Origin: Psychroflexus salis | GTDB lineage: Bacteria > Bacteroidota > Bacteroidia > Flavobacteriales > Flavobacteriaceae | Direction of reading: 5' to 3' | Length of the DNA stretch: 64,000 nt | Assembly: GCF_014640175.1 (NCBI RefSeq) | Contig: NZ_BMGL01000008.1 | Span: 1 to 64,000, forward strand | Shown here: piece after piece, positions 32,463 to 40,201 of the stretch | Position numbering within the stretch: position 1 is the stretch's first letter | Layout of the letters: every line of letters begins with the position of its first letter | The notes under the pieces: model-generated | The model's database searches: none | Told to the model about the DNA's origin: nothing | Seen by the model: only the letters and a program-made list of their open reading frames with translations | Translations under genes and position numbers: made by a program

Positions 32463-35144
32463 TTATAACCTATAATTCAATTTCAACATGATGATTCTAG
32501 GTTGAATAAATATTCGTTGGTCATTCACCAAAAATTGATTGACAGAGTTGTTGTTTTTGAAACGTACATCAAATAGGTTGGTGGCTTCTATACCAATTTC
32601 CCATGGGCTATCTTCTTTTCCATAAAGTAAACTGGCGCTTCCAATTTCAAAAACATTACTTTGGTTTTGGGTTCGGTTTTTATAATGATTGTATTGGTAA
32701 TCGGCTTTGAATAAAAAATCTTCAAAAAAACGATAACTCACATTAATGTTGGGCGAAGTTTGTATAAATTGATTATCGATAGCCACCGAACTTAAATCAT
32801 TATAAAACTGCTGAAAACGCAATTCTACATTGGGCCATTTTTCTTTAAATCGTGTACTAAAAGTGAAGGCATAATTGTATGAATTGGAATTGTAATCGAT
32901 AATTTCTTCATTGATGATGCGGGAGTAATCGCTTAAAGTTACGCCACCAGAAATGCCAAAACGCAATTTTCTAATCAATTTTGAAACTGAACTATTGAAG
33001 CTGTACGAATTTTCGGGTAAATCAGTATAAATACTGGTGTTTACTTGGTCTATGCCTTCAATTTCAGTTTGGTTGCGGATGCTTTGAAAACGGCGATTGT
33101 AATTAACAGATGCATTCAAAAATAAGCCTTTAAACATATTGAAATTAGAATACCGTAAACGGTATTGATGATACAGTTGATTTTTTAATTCTTCATTACC
33201 TCGATACAAGCTGTTGAAGTTCATTAATCGCAAACGATTGGCGAATTGCTGTACATTGCCAAATTGGGTACGCAGATTGTAATCGAAATTGAGTTTTTTA
33301 CTGGAATTGAACTCGTATTTCATCATCAGCTCGGGTAAGAAAGCAAATTTTTGTTGATTTACTTGTGTTTCATCAAATTGTGCTGTACTCCAATGAAAGG
33401 AATGTGCAATTACACCTGGGCGAATAGTCAAGTCTCCAATTTTGGTTTTATACTGAAACCCCGCATAGGCATCGAGCAAACGAAAATCTAAGTCGTTGTT
33501 GAAGCCTGCTTCTTGAAAGGGATTCACGCTTCCATCTTCAAGAATTTGTGCATCGTTACTGCCGTAATATTGACTAAAATAATCCGTACCCACCACAGGA
33601 TAAATATGGTGAAAGTTGTGCAAGACCCAATAATGCTTCACGTCAATTTGGGCAGCTCGGGTGATGCTGCGGTTGTTTTGCAGTAAGTTGAAGCTGTCAC
33701 CATCGGGTTGAAACGGAATCAGATTTGAAAAAACAGGTTGATTAAACAACCAATCTTGGGTATTTTCACTTTCTACATATTGCAATTTGGTATTGATACT
33801 GGTGGTGTGTTTGTAGGAAAATTGCTTGTTGATGCTCATGGTTTTGGAGACATCTAACTTTCTAGGCGATTGGTTTGTAACCACAAAATTTTCTCGAGAA
33901 GCGGTAAGCGAATTTAAAGTAGATTGGCTATCGGCATCAGAAGTTTTGACCAACAAATCGATAAACATATCTAAATCCTTAATGTTATCGTACCGTAGTT
34001 TGGCTTTATTGATGCTAAATAACATTTCCTGCTCGCTTTCTTGGGTACGCAATTCATCTTCTGCCATGCCGGTTTGGTAGGTAATGTCACTGCTGTTTTG
34101 GGTTTCGACAATGCCACGATTGATGATAGAATAGGCATCGAGTTGCCAATTTCTGCCCAAATCTTGCGATAAACTTCCTGCTCCAAAATCGTTTTGATTG
34201 AACACAAAATCCTGCTGATTAAGAAACTGGGCAAAATCGTCTCGGTAAATGGAAAATGCGTTTGGACGGTCGATCATATCAGCATAACCGCCTTCAAAAT
34301 TGATGTAATCGCTCATACTAAAGGATTTTTGCCCAGCATTGTTAAAATCGCCTATAAAGTTAACCGATGTTTTGGGGCTGTAGTAAAATAGGGTAGGATT
34401 AACCAAATACCGATCTTCATGTCCAGCGCCTGTTTCGATGTCTCCAAAAGCAAATTTTTTCTTGCCTTCTTTTAGTTTGATGTTGAGCGCCATTTTATCG
34501 CTATCTTTTAACCCTTTTAAAAAAGCCACTTCCGAATAATTGTCTAAGGCTTCTACTTCATCTACCGCATCGGCGGGAATGTTGTTGACGCCGAGTTTGG
34601 GGTCGCCAAAAAAGAATTCTTTGCCTTCAATCATGAGTTTGGTAACTTGTTTACCATTAACGGTTACGTTGCCTTCTCTATCTACTTCTACACCGGGGAG
34701 TTTTTTTAAGATGTCGCGGAGTTTGCGCTCGTCTCCAGTCTTAAACTGGTCGGTACGGTAGGTGATGGTATCTTCCTTCACAATAACTGCCATCTCAGCT
34801 TTTACCAACACCGCTTCTAGACTTTCGTTGCTTTCTAGTAAGGTGTAATTTTTGGTGGTACTTTCTTCAATTTGTAGGGTGTCAGTAATTTTTGAAAACC
34901 CCATGTGGGTAATTTCAATTTTGTAGGGTATGGCTTTTTTCAGCTCCAACTTATACCGCCCTAACTCATCAGAAATGGAAAAGGTGATTTGTGCATCGGG
35001 ATTTTCTATAGGTGTTGCAATGAGGTTGGTGTAGGGTAAGGCCATACCTGTGCTGTCTTGGACTGTGCCGGTTAGGGTTTGGGCGAAAGTTGTTATTGAG
35101 CAGAAAAGAAAAAGAAGAAATATTTTGAAGTGGAATTGGTGCAA
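32463..35144 (-). CDS. Outer-membrane beta-barrel protein with carboxypeptidase-regulatory N-terminal domain, linked to the GLPGLI array
   Basis: 893 aa. Signal peptide ending TTFAQ, CarboxypepD_reg domain (~23-105: GTVQDSTGMALPYTNLIA), a plug-like region (KLRDILKKLPGVEVDREGNVTVNGKQVTKLMIEGKEFFFGD at ~140-180) and a long barrel ending LKLNYRL. It resembles TonB-dependent receptors, but the plug is of the OMP_b-brl type and the substrate is unknown. The start is TTG. It is the last gene after four peptide-GLPGLI cassettes, 78 bases after the nearest. A nearly identical N-terminal fragment lies at 37634-37879. Confidence 0.88.
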   Translation of the reverse strand: MHQFHFKIFLLFLFCSITTFAQTLTGTVQDSTGMALPYTNLIATPIENPDAQITFSISDELGRYKLELKKAIPYKIEITHMGFSKITDTLQIEESTTKNYTLLESNESLEAVLVKAEMAVIVKEDTITYRTDQFKTGDERKLRDILKKLPGVEVDREGNVTVNGKQVTKLMIEGKEFFFGDPKLGVNNIPADAVDEVEALDNYSEVAFLKGLKDSDKMALNIKLKEGKKKFAFGDIETGAGHEDRYLVNPTLFYYSPKTSVNFIGDFNNAGQKSFSMSDYINFEGGYADMIDRPNAFSIYRDDFAQFLNQQDFVFNQNDFGAGSLSQDLGRNWQLDAYSIINRGIVETQNSSDITYQTGMAEDELRTQESEQEMLFSINKAKLRYDNIKDLDMFIDLLVKTSDADSQSTLNSLTASRENFVVTNQSPRKLDVSKTMSINKQFSYKHTTSINTKLQYVESENTQDWLFNQPVFSNLIPFQPDGDSFNLLQNNRSITRAAQIDVKHYWVLHNFHHIYPVVGTDYFSQYYGSNDAQILEDGSVNPFQEAGFNNDLDFRLLDAYAGFQYKTKIGDLTIRPGVIAHSFHWSTAQFDETQVNQQKFAFLPELMMKYEFNSSKKLNFDYNLRTQFGNVQQFANRLRLMNFNSLYRGNEELKNQLYHQYRLRYSNFNMFKGLFLNASVNYNRRFQSIRNQTEIEGIDQVNTSIYTDLPENSYSFNSSVSKLIRKLRFGISGGVTLSDYSRIINEEIIDYNSNSYNYAFTFSTRFKEKWPNVELRFQQFYNDLSSVAIDNQFIQTSPNINVSYRFFEDFLFKADYQYNHYKNRTQNQSNVFEIGSASLLYGKEDSPWEIGIEATNLFDVRFKNNNSVNQFLVNDQRIFIQPRIIMLKLNYRL

Positions 35145-35222
35145 ATTAGATATTTTGTTTAATTATGCATAAAATTTCGTTTATAATTTTAAAATGCTCG
35201 CTTCAGAGTTAATTTAGAAAAA

Positions 35223-35930
35223 TTATTTTCCATGTAAACTATCAATCATATCACTCATTAGCTTTTTAAAATCTTCCAAACTAATAATAATTTCTTCATT
35301 TGGAAAATTTATTTCAGGATTTTCTATAATTGATAAGTCTTCTGCAATTATTTCGAAATTTTCTGACTTATAACCAAGAACTAAACCTGGGAAGTTAGTG
35401 AAAATCGAAGGACCATATCCTGTAGGTAATTCTGTGGCTAACCAAACCTTATATTTTAATTTTTTATTGCCTCTGATATCATTTATAAAATAGATTAGAT
35501 CAATTTCTTTACATTCATAACCTAATATTCGTTTCTTATTCCCATTAAACTCCCATTCGAATTCAACATTTCTATAATTAATATAATAGGTTGTGCCACT
35601 AATTTCCTCCAAAGAAATATTATTATTATTTTTTTGGTTGTAAAAATTCTCCTCAGTTGGTAAACCTATGCTAATTTGAAACTGGTTATTTTGTCCAAAG
35701 TCACTGCCCATTTGTTCAATATACTTAAACCATGATTTGTTTTTTAAATTGTTTATTTTTAAACTATATTTAATATTCCCTACATTTTTTTTTAAATCAC
35801 TGGCTCTACTCCTTAGTCCAATATTCTCTATTTGACTTATATCTTTTGTGTATATCTTTCCATAAGTAACTTCCAAGCCTTGAGAAAAAGCTTGGAAGCT
35901 AATTAAAAATAACAGTATATTTTTTAACAT
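35223..35930 (-). CDS. GLPGLI family secreted protein, cassette 4
   Basis: 235 aa. Signal peptide ending FQAFSQ, then LEVTYGKIYTKD. The family core is present: FEWEFNGNKKRILGYECKEIDLIY, VWLATELPTGYGPSIFTNFPGLVLGYKSENFEI. The name motif has drifted to NFPGLVL. Function of the family is unknown; it is exported and often neighbours outer-membrane receptors of the type found just downstream. The start is 4 bases after the stop of peptide 4, without the hairpin found in the other cassettes. Confidence 0.88.
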   Translation of the reverse strand: MLKNILLFLISFQAFSQGLEVTYGKIYTKDISQIENIGLRSRASDLKKNVGNIKYSLKINNLKNKSWFKYIEQMGSDFGQNNQFQISIGLPTEENFYNQKNNNNISLEEISGTTYYINYRNVEFEWEFNGNKKRILGYECKEIDLIYFINDIRGNKKLKYKVWLATELPTGYGPSIFTNFPGLVLGYKSENFEIIAEDLSIIENPEINFPNEEIIISLEDFKKLMSDMIDSLHGK

Positions 35931-35934
35931 AATA

Positions 35935-36180
35935 TTATTTTACTATTACAGGAGTTAATAGATCTGAGTTGAATGTAGGTGCACCAACACAAATGTTGTA
36001 ATACCAATAATAAGCATTATAATAATCACCATAATCATAAATTTCGCCAAATGCCTCTTGTTCTGCATTTACAGCACCAAAAGCATAGTCATGACATCCG
36101 TCATTTAAATTATCCGATTTAAACCCACTTGCCGCAAAAGCAAATACGCCTAATACTAAAGTTAATACTAATTTTTTCAT
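35935..36180 (-). CDS. Small secreted peptide 4 of the GLPGLI array
   Basis: 81 aa. The signal peptide MKKLVLTLVLGVFAFAASGF is nearly identical, in DNA as well, to those of peptides 1 and 3, while the mature part is unrelated. It is aromatic and acidic, with DYGDYYNAYYWYYNIC, and has two cysteines 34 residues apart (GCHDY ... NICVG). It has no known domain. Upstream is a partial copy of the GGAACG control element. It is coupled to a GLPGLI gene. Confidence 0.8.
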   Translation of the reverse strand: MKKLVLTLVLGVFAFAASGFKSDNLNDGCHDYAFGAVNAEQEAFGEIYDYGDYYNAYYWYYNICVGAPTFNSDLLTPVIVK

Positions 36181-36284
36181 TTTGATTAATTTTTAAATTT
36201 TGTAACATCTCGGAACGGTATTTTAACTTTCTCTTGTAACAAACAAATTTTATTTTTTCTTAAAAAGTTAGTTTTCAATACTAT

Positions 36285-36998
36285 TTAGAATCTGATATTA
36301 CCATTCACTTTTGATATATATTTATCATAAGTAATTATTTTTTTGTCTTTAGAATTAATTTCATTCAATTTTATACTTTTAAATTTTATATCTTTCAAAT
36401 AATAGACACTATCTAATTCATATAATTCTATAATTAATCCGGGAAGGCCAAAGTAATTTTTTGGACCAAAATTTAAATTGATCTCGGTGGTAAACCAAGC
36501 TGTCACTTTTGTTTCTACTCCCTTTTCATTTCTTTTTATTGTTTCTGCTTTTATGCAATTATAACCTCGTATAATTTTATGTTCGTTTTTAATTTCCCAT
36601 TTGTAGGGCTGTTTATTGTAATATATTATTAGATCTTCTCCCATAAAATTACCCTTATGATAAATAGAGTTTTTTTGTGTGTTTATGAAATAAGTTCCTT
36701 TTGCCAATTGGTTGGTTATTTTTCCATAAGCATCATTGTCCATGAAATTTAGCCTTTTAAAAACATATTTTTCTCCATTAAATTGAAGCGAGTAATAAGG
36801 GTCGTCTGCTTTCAGTGCTTTTTGCTTCTCATAATATTGCTCAACTAATATTTTTTTGACATACGAATCATTAATTGAAGTAGTGTCAATTACCATTTTG
36901 ATAACATTTTGACCATAAGTAATTTCACCACTATTGGGTTGAGAAAAAATAATACTAGTCACAAAAAAAATTGCAGATATAAACTTTATTTTTATCAT
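36285..36998 (-). CDS. GLPGLI family secreted protein, cassette 3
   Basis: 237 aa from ATG 36998; the frame extends to a GTG at 37016, which would spoil the signal peptide. Signal peptide ending IIFSQ. Core motifs are YKWEIKNEHKIIRGYNCIKAETI, VTAWFTTEINLNFGPKNYFGLPGLIIELYE with the exact GLPGLI string, and LKDIKFKSIKLNE. It starts 51 bases after the stop of peptide 3, with a strong hairpin in between. Confidence 0.9.
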   Translation of the reverse strand: MIKIKFISAIFFVTSIIFSQPNSGEITYGQNVIKMVIDTTSINDSYVKKILVEQYYEKQKALKADDPYYSLQFNGEKYVFKRLNFMDNDAYGKITNQLAKGTYFINTQKNSIYHKGNFMGEDLIIYYNKQPYKWEIKNEHKIIRGYNCIKAETIKRNEKGVETKVTAWFTTEINLNFGPKNYFGLPGLIIELYELDSVYYLKDIKFKSIKLNEINSKDKKIITYDKYISKVNGNIRF

Positions 36999-37012
36999 AA
37001 ATTGTGAAATAA

Positions 37013-37043
37013 ACACTAATCCTATTATGTATAGGATTAGTGT
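37013..37043 (-). terminator. Intercistronic hairpin, cassette 3 (attenuator-like)
   Basis: ACACTAATCCTAT (37013-37025) pairs perfectly with ATAGGATTAGTGT (37031-37043) around a 5-base loop, between the peptide 3 stop and the GLPGLI start. On the minus strand it is followed by TTTATTTC, a weak U-tract. It would let part of the transcription end after the peptide gene or stabilise the upstream mRNA. Confidence 0.65.
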
Positions 37044-37049
37044 GTTTGA

Positions 37050-37274
37050 TTAATTACCTAATAGTTTTCTAGCCTCACATCTTTCATAAGATCTTATGCT
37101 CCTATCCCATGCATAGTCGCTACCCCAACCATTATTATAGTAAAAAGCAAAAATTACATGTTGTAATTCGTTACAGTCTTTAATTACTGTTATTGGGTCA
37201 TTATCATTTGTAACAAACCCACTGCTTCCAAAAGCAAATACGCCTAATACTAAAGTTAATACTAATTTTTTCAT
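37050..37274 (-). CDS. Small secreted peptide 3 of the GLPGLI array
   Basis: 74 aa. Signal peptide MKKLVLTLVLGVFAFGSSGF, matching peptide 1 residue for residue. The mature part has two cysteines 32 residues apart (IKDCNELQ ... YERCEAR) around an aromatic stretch FAFYYNNGWGSDYAW. No known domain. The 5' flank carries the GTTCC-N6-GGAAC palindrome and, further up, the divergent small RNA B1. Confidence 0.8.
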   Translation of the reverse strand: MKKLVLTLVLGVFAFGSSGFVTNDNDPITVIKDCNELQHVIFAFYYNNGWGSDYAWDRSIRSYERCEARKLLGN

Positions 37275-37305
37275 AATTTCTAAATTTTTAAAATTTTAAT
37301 TTTCT

Positions 37306-37321
37306 GTTCCCGTCTCGGAAC
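37306..37321. promoter_or_regulatory. GTTCC-N6-GGAAC palindrome upstream of peptide 3
   Basis: GTTCC (37306-37310) and GGAAC (37317-37321), 31 bases before the peptide ATG. The same palindrome occurs before peptide 1 and a half-site before peptide 4, each followed on the plus strand by a conserved AACwTTCT word. It is a shared operator, unusual promoter part or 5'-leader hairpin. Confidence 0.5.
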
Positions 37322-37351
37322 GTAATTCCAACATTCTTTTACAGAAAGTGG

Positions 37352-37381
37352 TTGAGGTCATCATGAAAAAACGTACATTTG
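37352..37381 (+). promoter_or_regulatory. Promoter of small RNA B1
   Basis: TTG (37352-37354), 19 bases, TACATTTG (37374-37381): the full Bacteroidota promoter layout, directed away from peptide 3. Confidence 0.6.
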
Positions 37382-37458
37382 TATTTGAGTTTTGGATGTA
37401 TGTTTTTCATGCATTTACGATGATGAGCTTCTACTTTGTAGGAGCTTTCTCTTTTTTT
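37382..37458 (+). ncRNA. Putative small RNA B1, divergent from peptide cassette 3
   Basis: About 70 nt from the promoter to an intrinsic terminator: AGCTTCTAC (37426-37434) pairs with GTAGGAGCT (37438-37446), loop TTT, then TTTCTCTTTTTTT. The body includes GGATGTATGTTTTTCATGCA. The arm CATGAAAAAAC...TACAT just upstream is an inverted repeat of ATGTATGTTTTTCATG, so the promoter itself lies in a hairpin. A 22-codon frame from ATG 37396 (MYVFHAFT...) is an alternative reading. Confidence 0.5.
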
Positions 37459-37633
37459 GTTTAGTTGCAGAAGATTGACATATTTTATTGGTTTACACTT
37501 CAAATTAAGTTAAAAAAAACTATTCTAGCAAGGGAAAAATTGATTTTTTTTTTTTTTTATTATTGATAATCAGACAATTAAGAAGTGTTAAATTGTTTTG
37601 TGATTTCTTTATTCTATGCAAGTCAAATAGGCT

Positions 37634-37879
37634 TTATAGAAACCCCATATGGGTAATTTCAATTTTGTAGGGAATGGCTTTTTTCAGCTCCAACTTATAT
37701 CTACCTTTTTCATCACTTATAGAAAAGGTGATTTGTGCATCGGAGTTTTCTATAGGGCTTGCAATGAGATTAGTGTAGGGTAAAGCTATACCTGTGCTGT
37801 CTTGTATTACGCCGGTTAGGTTTTGGGCGAAAGCAGTTGTAGTGAATAGAATTAAGAAAAAGTATTTTAAATTTTTCAA
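37634..37879 (-). pseudogene. Truncated N-terminal duplicate of the outer-membrane receptor at 32463-35144
   Basis: 81 codons: signal peptide ending TTAFAQ and GVIQDSTGIALPYTNLIASPIENSDAQITFSISDEKGRYKLELKKAIPYKIEITHMGF, nearly identical to residues 20-80 of the receptor, then Leu and a stop. Homology ends at about 37643, where the rest of the gene has been lost. Both copies start with TTG. The fragment could still make a secreted beta-sandwich domain, but it is best read as a remnant of a larger array unit. Confidence 0.85.
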
Positions 37880-37970
37880 TAAATAAGTTCTCTAATTGAT
37901 CGTGAAATTATTTTAATTAATATTTTATCAATGGAAATTTATCACATTTTTATATATAATTTGATTTTAC

Positions 37971-38669
37971 CTAATTTTCGTAAAGTGAAGATTTTTTTCT
38001 TAAATCTTTTTTGTGAGATTCTTCATCAGTAAGTTTCCCCTCTGGCTTTTTAATTTCAATATGGTCATCAAAACTTATATCAACAGCTTCTAAAATTAAA
38101 AGTCCTCCATCTTCTTCGTAAAGCAATACTAAGCCAGGTAAACCATGGTAGCGAAGTGGTCCGAAAGGCACTGAAATATCTTTAGTAAACCAAGCAACTC
38201 TATTTTTGTCATCACTGGAAATAATTTCAGCTTTTTGACATTCAAAACCTAGTATGTTTTTAAATTCATTTTTTATATTCCATTTAAACTTAGGATATGC
38301 AACTAGTTGACTATCATCAAACAAACTAGTGTAAAAATAGATATCATTTAAAATGTCTGAATAAAATTCTGATTTGGCACCAGCTTTTGCTTCAAATAAA
38401 TTAAAATTATTATTGCTATCTGAATCCAAACTTTCAACTACTTTATAACTAGATTCATGTTTGTTGAAAATTAATTTGGCTTCTACTTTTTCAAATTCAT
38501 TTATTTGTTTTAAAATAAACAGGTTACTGTTGCTATCACTCTTATTATTTTTTATCTTTTTGGTTGCCCGTTCTTTATCTAAAGATAAAGTATACGATAT
38601 TGTTCCTGCAACTTGAGCGAAAGAAATTGATAAAATAAAAAAAAATGATATTAAAAAAAGATGTCTCAT
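37971..38669 (-). CDS. GLPGLI family secreted protein, cassette 2
   Basis: 232 aa from ATG 38669 (the frame extends to 38705 but would prefix a polar segment to the signal peptide). Signal peptide MRHLFLISFFFILSISFAQ. Core: FKWNIKNEFKNILGFECQKAEII, RVAWFTKDISVPFGPLRYHGLPGLVLLYEEDGGLLILEAVDI. The C-terminus is rich in Lys and Glu. It starts 61 bases after peptide 2, with a hairpin between them. Confidence 0.88.
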   Translation of the reverse strand: MRHLFLISFFFILSISFAQVAGTISYTLSLDKERATKKIKNNKSDSNSNLFILKQINEFEKVEAKLIFNKHESSYKVVESLDSDSNNNFNLFEAKAGAKSEFYSDILNDIYFYTSLFDDSQLVAYPKFKWNIKNEFKNILGFECQKAEIISSDDKNRVAWFTKDISVPFGPLRYHGLPGLVLLYEEDGGLLILEAVDISFDDHIEIKKPEGKLTDEESHKKDLRKKSSLYEN

Positions 38670-38680
38670 ATGTAAAAGTT

Positions 38681-38712
38681 TAAAGCCTTGAAAGCTATGT
38701 TCCAAGGCTTTA
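38681..38712 (-). terminator. Intercistronic hairpin, cassette 2
   Basis: TAAAGCCTTG (38681-38690) pairs perfectly with CAAGGCTTTA (38703-38712), loop 12. Same place as in cassette 3 but different sequence, so the structure and not the sequence is kept. On the minus strand it is followed by AACTTTTACA, no good U-tract. Confidence 0.55.
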
Positions 38713-38730
38713 TTGAAAAATGTTTATTGG

Positions 38731-38949
38731 CTACAAGGATTCTATACAATCTGTGTAAATATTCATGTATGCCCAAAGGTACAATTCGTGGTATTCTCCA
38801 TTCAAATCATCACCAAATTGATCAGCAGTATTTTGAACTATTGCTCTTGCTTCTTGTACAGAGTCAGACTGTGGACTAACATATGTTTCGAAACTACTAG
38901 TACCGAATGCTATTGTACCTAATGTTAAGGTTAAAAGTAATTTTTTCAT
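38731..38949 (-). CDS. Small secreted peptide 2 of the GLPGLI array
   Basis: 72 aa, the most diverged member: signal MKKLLLTLTLGTIAFGTSSF, still clearly of the same family. The mature part is acidic and helical (SDSVQEARAIVQNTADQFGDDLNGEYHELYLWAYMNIYTDC) with a single cysteine near the C-terminus. Its upstream flank lacks the GTTCC palindrome, but the divergent RNA element B2 is present. Confidence 0.75.
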   Translation of the reverse strand: MKKLLLTLTLGTIAFGTSSFETYVSPQSDSVQEARAIVQNTADQFGDDLNGEYHELYLWAYMNIYTDCIESL

Positions 38950-39037
38950 AATCTGTAAATTTTATTATGTTTCTAAATAATTTTATGAATTTTCCCAGCT
39001 CTTTTGTTATGGTGGTAAGGTTCATCATGAAAAAACC

Positions 39038-39045
39038 TACATTTG
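39038..39045 (+). promoter_or_regulatory. Promoter -7 element of small RNA B2
   Basis: TACATTTG as in B1. The -33 position reads TAA where B1 has TTG, so activity may be lower. Confidence 0.45.
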
Positions 39046-39120
39046 TAGTTGGTAGTGGATGTATGTTTTACATGCATTAACGGTGAGGAGCCTCTACTTT
39101 GTAGGAGCTTTCTCTTTTTT
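39046..39120 (+). ncRNA. Putative small RNA B2, divergent from peptide cassette 2
   Basis: Closely similar to B1: the same GGATGTATGTTTT.CATGCATT body and the same terminator arm GTAGGAGCT (39101-39109) pairing with AGCCTCTAC (39089-39097, one mismatch), then TTTCTCTTTTTT. The conserved stretch continues about 35 bases past the terminator (TTAGTTGCAGAA, ATTGACATATTTTATTGG), as in B1, which marks the edge of the duplicated unit. Confidence 0.5.
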
Positions 39121-39155
39121 AGATTAGTTGCAGAAAATTGACATATTTTATTGGT

Positions 39156-39870
39156 TTAATTGTTATTATATCTACCTAAGGCTTGTTTTACTATCTCATT
39201 GAATTTTTCTTCTGTGATTTTTTCTAAATCATCAGGAATAGTAATATCTTTTTGTTTTTTAAATGTAATTTTTTCTAAGTTTATTATAATTCCATTAGGG
39301 GTTTCAACTTTTACCACTAATCCTGGCAATCCGACATATGTAAGCGGACCAAAAGGTTTGTTAATATTTGTTGTGAACCATATCTTTGTTATTTCTTTAT
39401 CTTCATATAAAGCCAAGGAACAATCAAAACCATTGATTTTTTTGTTAAAAGCCCCATCTTTAAAATCTAACTTTGAGACATCAATAATTTTATTGATATC
39501 TACTAAATAACCATTTTTATTAAATCCTTTTTGTACTTTAAATAAATTATTTTCCTTGAAATAAAAATAATGATCTGGATATAACTTTTTGACAAATTTT
39601 GATTCAATTTCGTCATGATCTGAATCCATTCTTTCAACCATTGAAAAATAAGATACATTATCTTTAAAAATTAATGAAAATTTCTGTTTTTCTGTATTTT
39701 CAATTGTTTTAAAAAAAGTTTTTTTGAATTTTTCTTTTTTTTCTCCTTTAGTATCATTGAATACAGAATCAAGATTTATATTGTATTTAATTTTATAAAT
39801 GGCTTTACCATGATTTTGAGCTGCTGTAATATTTATAAAAATAAAAAAAAAATAAAATGTATTTAGTCAT
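39156..39870 (-). pseudogene. GLPGLI family gene of cassette 1, broken or phase-variable by a single-base frameshift
   Basis: The intact part reads from codon ~12 to the end: INITAAQNHGKAIYKIKYNI, KINGFDCSLALYEDKEI, KIWFTTNINKPFGPLTYVGLPGLVVKVE. The natural ATG at 39870 starts MTKYILFF, but a run of ten T shifts the frame and gives an early stop. With nine T the protein would be 237 aa with the signal peptide MTKYILFFFIFINITAAQ, matching its paralogs (232-237 aa). An internal ATG at 39641 would leave only 161 aa without export signal. Could be decay, slippage-controlled switching or a sequence error. Confidence 0.85.
39843..39852 (-). repeat. Homopolymer T10 (A10 on plus strand) in a signal-peptide coding region
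   Basis: Ten identical bases flanked by two further short runs (TTTT and TTTTT) inside codons 7-10 of the cassette 1 GLPGLI gene. One base fewer restores the frame. Confidence 0.9.
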
Positions 39871-39885
39871 TTAAATGGGTATTAA

Positions 39886-39930
39886 AAATCTCTTATCCAT
39901 ATCTATAATATAAATATAAATAAGAGATTT
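39886..39930 (-). terminator. Intercistronic hairpin, cassette 1
   Basis: AAATCTCTTA (39886-39895) pairs with TAAGAGATTT (39921-39930), loop 25, between the peptide 1 stop and the GLPGLI ATG. It is weaker than in cassette 3. Confidence 0.5.
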
Positions 39931-39935
39931 AAATT

Positions 39936-40157
39936 TTAACAATTTTCTTCGATATAATATTCCATTGCTAAATAAGCAAATTGATTTCTTGCTTCTTCTG
40001 TGTTTGGGTACACAAGTAGGCTCGCTGCTCTTGTCCCATAATCCCATGCGTCATTCAAGCAATCTTGGCTAGGATCTTGTTGTAGTTCTTGTGTGTCAAA
40101 CCCACTGCTTCCAAAAGCGAATACACCCAATACTAAAGTTAATACTAATTTTTTCAT
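39936..40157 (-). CDS. Small secreted peptide 1 of the GLPGLI array
   Basis: 73 aa. Signal MKKLVLTLVLGVFAFGSSGF, identical to peptide 3. Mature part DTQELQQDPSQDCLNDAWDYG...FAYLAMEYYIEENC has two cysteines, the second being the last residue. No known domain. The GTTCC-N6-GGAAC palindrome lies 28 bases before the ATG. First gene of the whole minus-strand array, so its promoter region is the likely entry point. Confidence 0.8.
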   Translation of the reverse strand: MKKLVLTLVLGVFAFGSSGFDTQELQQDPSQDCLNDAWDYGTRAASLLVYPNTEEARNQFAYLAMEYYIEENC

Positions 40158-40185
40158 TTTGATAAATTTTTAAATTTTATTTGTT

Positions 40186-40201
40186 GTTCCCATCTTGGAA
40201 C
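40186..40201. promoter_or_regulatory. GTTCC-N6-GGAAC palindrome upstream of peptide 1
   Basis: GTTCC (40186-40190) and GGAAC (40197-40201), at the same distance from the ATG as in cassette 3. On the minus strand both copies read TTGG-A-TTA-CGTTCC-AGA, but no TAnnTTTG element is present, so a different sigma factor or an operator is possible. Confidence 0.5.

Noticed and set aside
37540-37562. Long T-run near 37545-37560 as a terminator
   Set aside because: No stem precedes it on the plus strand and none follows on the minus strand; probably a simple homopolymer.
38688-38922. Two short plus-strand frames over peptide 2
   Set aside because: Overlapping frames in conflict with each other and antisense to the conserved peptide gene.
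39160-39510. Plus-strand frame of 116 codons antisense to the cassette 1 GLPGLI gene
   Set aside because: Hydrophobic shadow of a Lys/Glu-rich gene; no ribosome binding site or promoter.
39156-39641. A 161-aa GLPGLI protein starting at ATG 39641
   Set aside because: It lacks any export signal, and the reading frame continues upstream with clear family sequence to a signal peptide at 39870 that is broken by one base. The frameshifted full gene is the better model.
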